Shown here: piece after piece, positions 33,801 through 44,755 of the stretch
How the letters are laid out: each line of letters begins with the position of its first letter
Numbering within the stretch: the stretch's first letter is position 1
Assembly (NCBI GenBank): GCA_002633005.1
Contig: NMRA01000805.1
Location: forward strand, 1 to 64,000
Source: Phoronis australis
Lineage: Eukaryota; Phoronida; Phoronidae
Direction: 5' to 3'
DNA length: 64,000 nt
Notes under the pieces: generated by a model
The model's input: the letters and a program-made list of their open reading frames with translations, nothing else
Databases searched by the model: none
What the model was told of the DNA's origin: nothing
Position numbers and translations under genes: made by a program

Positions 33801-36800
33801 AATGCAAGATCACTCATTAAGTCTTCGTGAGATATCGCCATGTATTACAAACGAGGCATGTGATCAAATTTTGCTTCTTTCGCGAGTCTTGCATCTTTGG
33901 AACTCAGCCCTGAAATACGCTCTTCTACACTGTTCCTACACTGTGGTGCTGGACAGCAGCAATGGTGTGTTAACAGCCAGTTTTGTTTGTCCTAATGGCA
34001 AATCGAACCTCAGCAATGCACATGTCCACAATATCATCCATCATCTTGAATATGTAATTAGGTAAAGTAAACAAACCAATTCACTCATTTACCATGTAAG
34101 TGGATTGGGGGGAGAAAGCTGTTTGAACCTGTATATCAACTAGATTGTGAAAACGTTGCTATAAATCTGTCGTTCCCAAAATATTCACCATTATTACAAA
34201 GTCCTTTTTCCAGCTGAGAACCACATTTAAAATGGTTGGTGATTTTAGTATTAATGTGGGTATTTGCAAGGCCAATCACGTTTTTACCAAGTCCACCTAA
34301 GGTCAGTTGTGTCGATAAAGTATATTAAAATTATACTTTTTGGTCATAACGTCCCTTCGTCAGTGATGTAGCACATTAAGGGAGTGAGTTACGGAACAAA
34401 TATTGCCTTGTAACAGACTTTAGATGTGTTATGATCTTGTGTCTGTTATGTTTGCATCTTACGCTTGTGCTCACTGCTGACAAAGGGAGGTTATGCACAG
34501 AACTATGGGTATTTTGATTTGATATAGGAAGTACTGTGTCACTGTTAAACTGAATATTATTGGAGCTCTTGTTTACTCCCTCTGTTTTAGGTGTTTGTTG
34601 AAACCTTGGACAAGTGTTTTGAGAATGTCTGTGAACTGGACCTCATCTTTCATGTAGACAAGGTAAGCACCACTGTCGATGATTCAGTCCGAGTATGCCC
34701 ACGAATGGGGGAGTTGTGGGTGGGGGGAATTCTGTTGTTTTGGTGCGCACCTGGTTACAGCTAATTAGAGTCCATACTGTGAAACTGTGATGTTTGACAG
34801 TTTCTCCTGCCAGTGTTGAGGTGAAATGTAGAGGGCTGGGTGGATCAGCTTGATCAATCTGACTGCAGAGCTTTGTCTGAGTTGAGCAAAGATACAACTT
34901 ACCATGTCTTATTGTGTCTGTTGTTGTGTAGTGTGTAAGAAGATCAGACTTGTGGGTTTGATGTTTTGTAAAAAATAGAGATGAGTTACTATTAAGCAGT
35001 TCCAGTCAGAAGTTCATTGCTTGGTAGACGCAGTTGTCATTTTTAAATCTTTGCTGACACACCCAGTATGTGCCGAGTTTATGGTGATCAAACAAAAGTT
35101 GATATTCCCCACCACTCTGATGGTGAATCCCATTTGCACATGGCCGTCATGACGGGGGGCCCTCTACCTTTGCTTAGCTGTCGTCATTACTTTTGGCTTG
35201 TACTGTATAATAGTTATGAGTCTTGACCGCACAAGGTTCAAATAAGGTGTCTCATAGGTTATCAAAATTCTGAATTAGATGATTTGCTTTTATTCATGAA
35301 GCCTTTCTTGAGAATGAGTAGTTTGCACTTGATCCTCGAAACTTTGTGGTGATTTCGGCACAACACCAAACATGACTTAGAGCATGTTCGTCTGGCCAAA
35401 AGTTCCATTATATTTTGGCACTTTATTTTGGAACAGTTTTGTAGACCTTTTGGGAACTTTCCTTGCGCATTTTAGGCTCTGAAATATTACTTTTTTTACA
35501 CTCCTTTTTTGAAAAAGTCAGAAGGGTCAGTGTCTGAGTGTCTGATCAAATAGTAATAAATCCAATCAGAATTGAGGAAATCACATGCAACTTGAATAAG
35601 GTGCACCTATTTGGTAGATTATGGTAATCATCTATGTTCACTATTTGAGCAAAGGTCAAAAGGTCGAAATCGAAATTGAGGTTAATGGGTATGAATTGTC
35701 AACAGTTTAAATTACATCAAGCAATGCCTCTCCTGTTCCGATAAATAAGAAATAAATAGTGTTGTATAACATGTAATCTCCTTTATAATCTGATGTTTGG
35801 TGGAGATTTGCGGCTGTTTTTCAGCTAGTACTTTGAAACCACATGCCCATTCAGTCATTGTCCATGGAAGAAAAATGCTGGTGAGACCAGTAAGGCAACC
35901 AACGACTCTGCGGGTGGCCGGCTAAAAGTGAATCCTGAAATTGTTACACTTTCATGACTGCTTTGCTGCAGTCACCAGGTGGCGAGACCATCTTGCCCAA
36001 GAACTGCCAAACAACCTGTCATGGAAGTTGACAACATTTCATGCATCAGCTCAAAGTAGTTCATCATGGAGACAGTTTATAAGGGAAGCGAAAGAAATGA
36101 AGCCCAGTTTTCAGGAACACACAAATGGTTGCTTGCCAGTGTCTTTGATGCCTGACATGGCAAGATGATGTCATGCTTGTGTTCAACTTCAAGACATCTG
36201 AAAATAATGCATTTGGTGCCATGTAGAAATAACTCTGACCAGACATCAGTAGGATAATACACGCTAGTGTTGACTCTCAAAGTAAATGGCTTTGGCGTGT
36301 CTTTGTTGTGATATCAGTGTGTGGTACTGGCACCCTCTGTTGGCAGTGATGAAGGCTTCAATCTTCTCAAGGACCAACTGTGTGTTTGTTATCTCGGCAG
36401 TGCACGGATTGTTGAGGTTGTATATCACAGATGTGATTCACCGCTAGGGGGTGCTGTTGATCGTCAACGAACTGAATGTATGAAATCTCCATGGTGACCA
36501 GAGGTCATAACTCGTAGATGTAATTGACCACTAGAGGGCACTATTATTCATTTCTATGTTGCTAGTGCTGTGGTGTTGCTCTACAGGATATCTTGTTGCT
36601 GTTCATTGACAGGTTCACTGGATCCTCGCTGAGCTGGTCATGGGGGGTATGGTGTTAGAGACAAACATGACAGAGATCTGTACAAGGATAGATGAACAAA
36701 GCAAACTGGAGAAAACAGAGGTAGGGGGCGTATGTGTGTGGTGTACTGGGAGTCACGTTAGGCTTGATTTGTCTGGGTACAAGGTATCATGGCTGAATTC

Positions 36801-39800
36801 AGACTTCAGTCAGAATGAATTTGTGTGGAGCTCTCTAGTACCGTGACAAAGGTGCTACCTAAATGTTGAATAATTTTGACATCAAGTGCGTCAGAGTTTG
36901 TCCAGTTTATTTCCAAAACTATAATAGTATATGCACAAAAAAGCTTCTTAAATTGGCTAAAGCTCTGGAACCTCAAGTGAAACTCTTGTCTCTTTCTTAT
37001 ATTCACTAATATATTTTCTCAAGTGAAACTCTTGTCTCTTTCTTATATTCACTAATATATTTTCTGTCATCTGACCGTTGTTTCAGTAGTTCTTCTTTTA
37101 TTCAGCACACAATATGGCCGACAATTGAATTATTCTGTTTTGTTCAATTTTTGTTAAAGTTCTCATTGTTTGCAAAAAGGTAAGCTGCCATTGAAAATAA
37201 AAAATAACAACTTTGGCAGTTATTTTTGTGCAGAACAAGTGGAGAATTACTGTACATTCATCTTTGCTGCTCTACTTTTCTTGCACCCTGTCGTTTTGCT
37301 AAGTTTTAGTCTCATCGCACCCTGTTGCTCTGATGTGACATACTGACAAGGTTGTCTGTTTCTTTAAATCTTAGTCTTCAACAGCGACTGGCAGGATAAT
37401 GTTATCACTGCAAGCCTCTGCACAATTTGAGTTTGGGTACAGTTTCGCCAGTTTCTCACCAAAACAAATGCCAAAATGCCCTTGTTCCATTTTTCAAAAG
37501 CTTGTAACCTTGTTATGAGTGTCCATCATTTTTTGAAATATTGTCTGATGGTGACTATGGAACAGATTATAGAAAATGGTAAAGCATTGGTTTGGTGGTA
37601 ATTTTCCTTCATTAAAAATTCGAGAAGACAGAAGCTTCACTTGTCTGCCATATTGTGTTTTGAGTTGGTGAGACTACCATTTTAATGATGTTGTCTGCCT
37701 GACTTTTTTGTGATTATGTTTTTGCGATGACTGAGTTGTATGCAAGTCACATTCTTATACCTAGGTCCACTAAGAGTTATGAAAAAGCAAAATTTTCAAT
37801 GATCGAAAATTTACAATAATAAAACCTTCACAGCTGTCACTGTAGTGTAAAAAATCCACTTTATTTGCTTTACGGTAAATTACTTGTCATGACACAGGGC
37901 AACTATGACAGTCAATGCTACTAACACTCAACAGTCTTATTGTGGAATTTCACTTGCGCTCAGCCGTCATGATGTGGAAAAATGGGCCATTTTGTCTAAT
38001 TTTTTAAAAATTGTTTTGGCTTTTACTACATTTCTATAACAAAACGTCAGTGGAGTGCCCCTTTGTATTATCCACTGATGAACATGTCATTGAGAGGTTG
38101 ATCTAAGACTTCAACTTTAAGCGTAGATTTATTTTTGCATGTTTTCTCTGTTGTCTCCGGGTTGGTAAGCGGGCTGGAAGGCCAGCCCAGTGCTGAGCAG
38201 TACCACCAGGGGGAGTATGTCGCCTACCGATATCTCCATGATAAGTGCCACCCGCAGGAAAAACGGAGACTGTGTGCACCGTCTGACTCACAGTTACACA
38301 CGTAGCTCGTCCGGTATGTAGAGGGATGCTGCGCCTTATGCAACAGTGCTTGGTGCTCGCACGCCTCTGCAGGCATGTTGTCGGCTGTTCAACAGGCGGC
38401 GCTTTGCATGTTCAAAAGCACTGTGTTTGACATGGGACTTGACCAGTATAGATCTTGCAATGAAGACGGCGCATTCCACGCCATGGCAAAGTTTGATAGG
38501 TTAATTATCTGGATGTTCTTGCGTGGGGAATTTAACGTCAGCTAAGTGCAATGTTATGCTACAGCAAGTTTCCACTTGGGATCCGGCCCGTTACTCGTCA
38601 ATCATAACGTGGGAGGGGCTGTCAGTAACAATGTAACCGCTCTTTCACTGTGTATGTGGAACACCTTTCTTATGCTCTTCTACCTTCATTCACGCCTACC
38701 TCTTAGCATACACTGAAGTGCACAGTCAGCGCATCCCTCTACATTAAAGTTTCAAAGGAGCAAACTTTCGTTACCTGCCAACATATACAAATATTGTCGG
38801 TGCATTATGTCCTCGTCTTTGCCTGTTGGACGTTCCCTGCAGTATCTCCAAAACCCCTTGGTCACTGATGAATTTTCATGAACGTTTGCATACATGTTTT
38901 CATTATGGATGGGATGGCATGAGCGAATTTTCAGACGGATCCTACTACGGGTGTGCTCCCTAGTGTTAATGTTATTTTTTTTCGTTTGCCTCTGTATCTT
39001 CGGGCGGCCTTGATGGATTTTCATTTAATTTGGCAAATAGGTATCTATTAAGGAGCACGCTTCACTTTCCATTATTTGGATGAGATCAACATATTCAGTA
39101 CGATCTATTGACCATTTTTCGAATTCACCTCTCTATTGGCCAAACCACTTTGAGGATCAGTATGAAAATTGGTTCATGCGTTCCTGCTTGAAAGAGCACG
39201 ACTGATGATTATTTTTGGACGGCTGTGAATTCTGTGGCGTACCCTAGTGGCATTTTTTGTGTCTTTGTCTGTATCTCCTAAACCCTGCGTAGGGTCTTTA
39301 AGGTGACAACAGATCATGATGACTTTCGCTTCCAACTACCACAGTGCCCCCTATTGATAATTATACCGGGTAGTGTTACATTTATATTTTCTGTATCTGG
39401 AGTTTCTTAAGGAATTTTCTTGCAATTTGGGAATAGGTTAATCTGTTAAAAGAAACAACGACACCTTCCCGTTTTCAGATGTATTTGACCTAATATAGGT
39501 CATCTAGTTGCCACTGTTATCATTTTATTGAGTCTGGTTTTTAGCATCTACCTGTGTATCAGCCAAACCACTTTAAGGATCATTGCTAAGATTAGCATTT
39601 TGCTGAGGCGATGCATGGCTGACGATGATTTTTTATGGATCCAACTGCTGTGGTTTCCAATTTTTTGCTTATGGCTTGTTATCTACAAAGTTGTTTGATG
39701 GATTTTGAGTGCAATTCATCTACTGTTTTCTCTGCGTTTGTCTTGCAAGCTCCTTGATTGATGTTCGTGAAATGTGGCAAATAAATTACCACAACTGAGG

Positions 39801-42800
39801 TGACTGCACAAGCCTTCTTTCAGAGGGATATGATCTTCATTGTGCCCCCTAGTGGCCTTTTTGTTGTTTTTGTGTCTTCTTTATTTTCCGTCTTGCTAGC
39901 CTTCAAACTGCATTAAAAATCCAAAACGATGTATGGCAGGTGTGCTCCTATTTAGGAGAGCATAGCTGTCTTTTTCAGCCCCTACAGGGTATTTTAAGTT
40001 TACTGGCGTTGCTCCCTTTAGTGAGAATATTTAAACAATGATCATCCCTTGTTTCTGCACTGTATGCGATGCGCACAGTGGATTGATATCAGTGCTCTGC
40101 GTTGTAACAAGCTTTGAACCGTGAATAAAATTTTATGACTCAGAGAAACCGGAACGTTGAAATATCGAGTGTCAGGTGCATAGATAAGAATCAATGTGCA
40201 CAAACGTTCAATAGCTGTTACCAGTTGTTTTGCATTGATCTGAATAGTTCCATTATTTTGTGTCTTTCGTATGATAAGGTTCTAATCACACCTCTTGAAT
40301 CATGATTCTGACCTTCCCAAAGCAAGCTTTCCTCTTCCTAAACAGTACAATTCACGCCAAAAGCAACTGAGCACAAAACTTTGTTTCTCTGTTATGACGG
40401 CTTACACCCTTCACTGCTTGAATGACACAATCAACTGCCATTGCAGCTAATTTCTAATAAAAGAATATCGTTTCCACCTTGCTCACCTGCTGGAAAATTC
40501 CTGTTCGTTACCGCTGACTATGGACGTCTGCTCTGACGATGGTTTTGGTTTCCGACTAACAGTCATGATGGGAAGTCTGGGTCATATTGTCGGAATACTT
40601 TTTGGCATGTACTATACGTTTGTGTCCTCAACATCTTTCTCCAACTCTCCTCTCTCTCCATTGATTGGATACTTCACCGTTACCATTTGAATGGATGCCA
40701 GAATGTCTGGTCATTGCATAGCTTCTGTAAGAACAATTCCTGCTTGCTCGAATTTCTTCATTGTCTACTGCCATTGTATGGTGTCTGAAAGAAGCATCAA
40801 TGTTAATGTGTTGGACATTTCATGCTTTTGGAAATATGAGGAAGCAATGTGGAAACTATACAAAACCAAGTGTATGCATGAGACTGTAAATGTACCTAGG
40901 TTCATTTTCTTATGGAAACTTTGACTGGTCAGGACTTTGTCACATCTTACAGTACTCTTCAGGATTTTGTGGTTGGGTGTTGAGGTTTAGTTTACATACA
41001 CTATCAGTATTCACTATTGTTTACCTCTGCATGACTTATATGTTGTCTATTTTAGTTAAATATTGTCAGTTAGCTATTACGTCATGCCAATCTACCGCTA
41101 AGAGATTTATTTGAGGATAGTGATATCCAACTTATATGAAGGGCTTAGAGTTAAGCCAGCATTCGGCTTGTAAATGTCAGACTTGTACGAATTTTACTAC
41201 ATTTTCTTTTGCCATTATCGCTGTTATTGCAAAGGTGTTGGTGTCTAGTTGTCACGGTAACCAGCCTGTGACCTTTTCATTTGATTACAGCCCGGCATAT
41301 CTAGTTGTAACCAACCTGTGACCTCTTCATTTGATTACAGGCCGGCATATCTAGTTGTAACCAACCTGTGACCTCTTCATTTGATTACAGGCCGGCATAT
41401 CTAGTTGTAACCAACCTGTGACCTCTTCATTTGATTACAGGCCGGCATATCTNATTGGTTCATGCGTTCCTGCTTGAAAGAGCACGACTGATGATTATTT
41501 TTGGACGGCTGTGAATTCTGTGGCGTACCCTAGTGGCATTTTTTGTGTCTTTGTCAGTATCTCTTAAACCCTGTGTAGGGTCTTTAAGGTGACAACAGAT
41601 TATGATGACTTTCGCTTCCAACTACCACAGTGCCCCCTATTGATAATTATAGTGTTACATTTATATTTTCTGTATCTGGAGTTTCTTAAGGAATTTTCTT
41701 GCAATTCAGGAATAGGTTTCTGTTAAAAGAAACAACGACACCTTCCCGTTTTCAGATTTATTTGACCTAATATAGGTCATCTAGTTGCCACTGTTATTAT
41801 TTTATTGAGTCTGGTTTTTGGCATCTACCTGTGTATCAGCCAAACCACTTTAAGGATCATTGCTAAGCTTAGCATTTTGCTGAGGCGATGCATGGCTGAC
41901 GATGATTTTTTATGGATCCAACTGCTGTGGTTTCCAGTTTTTTGCTTATGCCTTGTTATCTACAAAGTTGTTTGATGGATTTTGAGTGCAATTCATCTAC
42001 TGTTTTCTCTGCGTTTGTCTTGCAAGTTCCTTGATTGATGTTCGTGAAATGTGGCAAATAAATTACCAGAACTGAGGTGACTGCACAAGTCCTCTTTCAG
42101 ATCGATATTATCTTCATTGTGCCCCCTAGTGGCCTTTGTATTGTTTTTGTGTCTGTTCTTTATTTTCCGTCTTGCTAGCCTTCAAACTGCATTAAAAATC
42201 CAAAATGATGTATGGCAGGTTTGCTCCTATTTAGGAAAGCATAGCTGATGTGATTTTCAGTCCCTACAGGGTATGTTAAGTTTACTGGCGTTGCTCCCTT
42301 CGGTGAGAATATTTAAACAATGATCATCCCTTGTTTCTGCACTGTATGCGATGCGCACGGTGGATTGATATCAGTGCTCTGCGTTGTAATAAGCTTTGAA
42401 CCGTGAATAAAATTTTATGACTCAGAGAAACCCGAACGTTGAAATATCGAGTGTCAGATGCATAGATAAGAATCAATGTGCACAAACGTTCAATAGCTGT
42501 TACCAGTTGTTTTGCATTGATCTGAATAGTTCCATTATTTTGTGTCTTTCGTATGATAAGGTTCTAATCACGCATTCTGACCTTCCCAAAGCAAGCTTTC
42601 CTCTTCCTAAACAGTACAATTCACGCCAAAAGCAACTGGGCACAAAACTTTGTTTCTCTGTTATGACGGCTTACACCCTTCACTGCTTAAATGACACAAT
42701 GAACTGCCATTGCAGCTAATTTCTAATAAAAGAATATCGTTTCCACCTTGCTCACCTGCTGGAAAATTCCTGTTCGTTACCGCTGACTATGGACGTCTGC

Positions 42801-43778
42801 TCTGACGATGGTTTTGGTTTCCGACTAACAGTCATGATAGGAAGTCTGGGTCATATTGTTGGAATACTTTTGGCATGTACTATATGTTTGTGTCCTCAAC
42901 ATCTTTTTCCAACTCTCTTCTCCCTCCATTGATTGGATACTTCACCGTTACCATTTTAATGGATGCCAGAATGTCTGGTCATTGCATAGCTTCTGTAAGA
43001 ACAATTCCTGCTTGCTCGAATTTCTTCATTGTCTACTGCCATTGTATGGTGTCTGAAAGCATCAATGTTAATGTGTTGGACATTTCATGCTTTTGGAAAT
43101 ATGAGGAAGCAATGTGGAAACTATACAAAACCAAGTGTATGCATGAGACTGTGAATGTACTTAGGTTCATTTTCTTATGGAAACTTTCACTGGTCAGGAC
43201 TTTGTCACATCTTACAGTTCTCTTCAGGATTTTGTGGTTGGGTGTTGAGGTTTAGTTTACATACACTATCAGTATTCACTATTGTTTACCTCTGCATGAC
43301 TTATATGTTGTCTATTTTAGTTAAATATTGTCAGTTAGCTATTACATCATGCCAGTCTACTGCTAAGAGATTTATTTGAGGATAGTGATATCCGACTTAT
43401 ATGAAGGGCTTAGAGTTAAGCCAGCATTCGGCTTGTAAATGTCAGACTTGTACGAATTTTACTACATTTTCTTTTGCCATTATCGCTGTTATTGCAAAGG
43501 TGTTGGTGTCTAGTTGTCACGGTAACCAGCCTGTGACCTCTTCATTTGATTACAGGCCGGCATATCTAGTTGTAACCAACCTGTGACCTCTTCATTTGAT
43601 TACAGGCCGGCATATCTAGTTGTAACCAACCTGTGACCTCTTCATTTGATTACAGGCCGGCATATCTGCTGCACCAGCGCGGGCGGTCAATGCAGTGAAA
43701 GACATGAACTTACCACAGAAATTCAAGGACATCAAGCTACCGGATTTACCATCCATCGGTAGTATAAAGCTTCCATAG
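30808..43778 (+). CDS. AP3S1: AP-3 complex subunit sigma
   Basis: The gene encodes the small (sigma) chain of the AP-3 adaptor, which sorts cargo from endosomes and Golgi to lysosome-related organelles. Six exons splice with canonical GT-AG sites: 30808-30876, 32576-32667, 33461-33572, 34591-34662, 36613-36720 and 43656-43778. The protein is 191 aa, against about 193 for vertebrate AP3S1. It starts MIRAILVFNNHGKPRVSKFY, contains the small-chain signature LIYRHYATLYF, then CVDSSESELGILDLIQ, CFENVCELDLIFHVDK, and the sigma-3-type VMGGMVLETNM. The C-terminal tail begins AGISAAPARAVNAVKDMNLP, as in AP3S1/AP3S2. All exon phases agree. AP3S1 and AP3S2 are vertebrate paralogues, so the symbol marks the family only. 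Introns 1 and 5 carry MITEs and repeats; intron 5 contains an apparent assembly duplication. The last acceptor lies in a 50-bp tandem repeat. Confidence 0.97.
31022..31160. mobile_element. MITE family B, copy 2, in AP3S intron 1
   Basis: The ends TTCAGTAACGCTAGG and CCTAGCATTACTGAA are inverted repeats. The core AAATTACACGGTAACATC matches copies at 6844 and 63369. Confidence 0.6.
31161..32575. other. rest of AP3S intron 1
   Basis: No exon or other repeat recognised apart from a very short CTAACCCTAACCCTA at about 31716. Confidence 0.4.
33573..34590. other. AP3S intron 3
   Basis: A 110-codon open frame (33733-34065) lies here without a domain or a splice context and is regarded as chance. 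Confidence 0.4.
36328..36346 (-). promoter_or_regulatory. CTCF-like motif, intron 4
   Basis: The minus strand reads TGCCAACAGAGGGTGCCA, similar to the CTCF core. Confidence 0.35.
36439..36456 (+). promoter_or_regulatory. CTCF-like motif, intron 4
   Basis: CACCGCTAGGGGGTGCTG matches the CTCF core with a single weak position. Confidence 0.45.
36526..36543 (+). promoter_or_regulatory. CTCF-like motif, intron 4
   Basis: GACCACTAGAGGGCACTA matches the CTCF core well. It is 70 bp upstream of AP3S exon 5. Confidence 0.45.
36973..37065. repeat. 46-bp tandem duplication in AP3S intron 5
   Basis: The unit TCAAGTGAAACTCTTGTCTC and onward is repeated twice without visible change, suggesting a recent slip. 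Confidence 0.85.
38202..38217 (+). promoter_or_regulatory. CTCF-like motif, intron 5
   Basis: ACCACCAGGGGGAGTA agrees with the CTCF core except at the last positions. Confidence 0.35.
38740..40000 (+). repeat. CTAGTGGC repeat array, third block
   Basis: A degraded version of the 8.6-10.7 kb array inside AP3S intron 5. Motif cores lie at 38954 (GTGCTCCCTAGTG), 39101, 39235 (ACCCTAGTGGCAT), 39344, 39500 and 39841 (GTGCCCCCTAGTGGCCTT). Companion words (GATTTTCATTTAATTTGGCA, ATCAGCCAAACCACTT) are shared. An allelic copy of its second half lies at 41454-42300. Confidence 0.6.
41241..41452 (+). repeat. 50-bp tandem repeat of the AP3S last-intron acceptor, allele copy 1
   Basis: After a diverged first unit, 50-bp units start at 41291, 41341, 41391 and 41441 (partial). 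Each has the branch/pyrimidine region, the acceptor TTTGATTACAG and the first 12 bases of the exon, GCCGGCATATCT (CCCGG in the first). Confidence 0.9.
43507..43655 (+). repeat. 50-bp tandem repeat of the AP3S last-intron acceptor, allele copy 2
   Basis: Units begin at 43556 and 43606, and the real exon begins at 43656. Each unit reproduces acceptor TTTGATTACAG plus the first four codons (Ala-Gly-Ile-Ser). Use of 43556 would give a tail starting AGISSCNQPV and ending VVTNL; use of 43606 would give one ending HQRGRSMQ. Both would remove the normal tail. Confidence 0.9.
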
Positions 43779-44755
43779 CCAAACAAGACTGTAATGGGCC
43801 TGGGCCCAGGGTCAAATTTTTCTTCTCCTAACTCGACTTGAAAATTTGACCACTGCTGTCCAAACTGCAAATTTATACTCAAATCCTGTGGCGTGATTGG
43901 TTAAATCTTAGTCGACTTTGAGTTTGGGGATTCGATCCTGGGTCCTGTTGTCACCTACGATCTACAGATTTGGGTCCCTTTCTACAAGGAAAAGACAAGA
44001 AAAAATGCATCCATTCAGCATGGATGGATAATGCAAGGGTCAATGGCTTAGGCCACTGAATTTTTAATGCAGACACTAATGAGTTGATGCTTTGCCTCCA
44101 TCTCTGAGATTTGGTCACTTTTTGATTGTTGTAAAATGACTTGGGAGATGATGTGCAGTGAAAAACAATGTTATATTTTTGTAAAACGGGATTTGATCTG
44201 TGTGTTCATATGACTTACATGCTTTACATAGGAACTTTGTGATGTCACTTTGAGGTGGTGAGGTTGTAGAATTTTATAATTCATTGCTTATTATGTGCTA
44301 TTCTCTGTGCGAAATATTGTAGAGGTTGGTGCAAATAAGTCCAAACAGTAAATTATGTTATTTCACATGGGAAGTCTTGGCTTTCTACAGGTTTGTGTCT
44401 ATGGAAATATGTCACACTGCATGTCAAAATTTAGTTGAGATTGTCTTCGTTTCCAAATGTCTGTGGAAAGGCTGTGACATGTCTAGTTGTCTTCAGTGAT
44501 TTCTTGGTATGTTTCAAAATTTCTCTAGTTTGTGTTGTTTATTTTTGCTTGTCCTAGATATACATTTGTGTCCTTAGTCTTCAGTATCCAAAACATATCG
44601 ATTCTTCAGATAACCGTTGTTAAGAAGCACTGTTGCTTAAAAATCCAGTACTCTCTGTAAGAGTCATTTCTCAATAATTTTATGTTGTAGTATTATTTTT
44701 ATTGGAAATAATATCGAGTGAGTAAGAAATGTGGAATAAACAGATTCCTATAATT
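43779..44755 (+). other. presumed 3' UTR of AP3S
   Basis: The UTR follows the stop codon at 43776-43778. A poly(A) signal AATAAA lies at 44735-44740. Part of the region near 43890-43935 resembles a tRNA-like A box and B box but does not fold as a tRNA. Confidence 0.45.
44735..44740 (+). promoter_or_regulatory. candidate AP3S poly(A) signal
   Basis: First clear AATAAA after the stop codon, 957 bp downstream. Confidence 0.35.

Larger units (their letters stand above)
34663..36612. other. AP3S intron 4
   Basis: Mostly unique sequence. The final 300 bp hold three CTCF-like motifs listed separately. Confidence 0.4.
39168..43667. repeat. 2.2-kb duplicated segment at a single-N join, probable allelic overlap
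   Basis: 39168-41452 and 41454-43667 are near-identical direct copies with N (41453) between. Copy 1 stops exactly at GCCGGCATATCT within the acceptor repeat; copy 2 continues into the true last exon. Differences are small indels and substitutions, and the number of acceptor units differs (at least four versus three). Open frames in the segment differ in length between copies (for example 77 and 126 residues), as expected for non-coding DNA. Real intron 5 is probably about 4.6 kb, not 6.9 kb. Confidence 0.85.

Noticed and set aside
33733-34065. 110-residue frame in AP3S intron 3
   Set aside because: No domain, no splice context and surrounded by an otherwise ordinary intron.
42875-43255. 126-residue frame in AP3S intron 5
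   Set aside because: The allelic copy (around 40691-40924) is broken by indels, as expected for non-coding sequence.
43888-43940. tRNA-like A box (TGGCGTGATTGG) and B box (GGATTCGATCC)
   Set aside because: The acceptor and T stems do not pair, so it is not a functional tRNA; it lies in the presumed AP3S 3' UTR.
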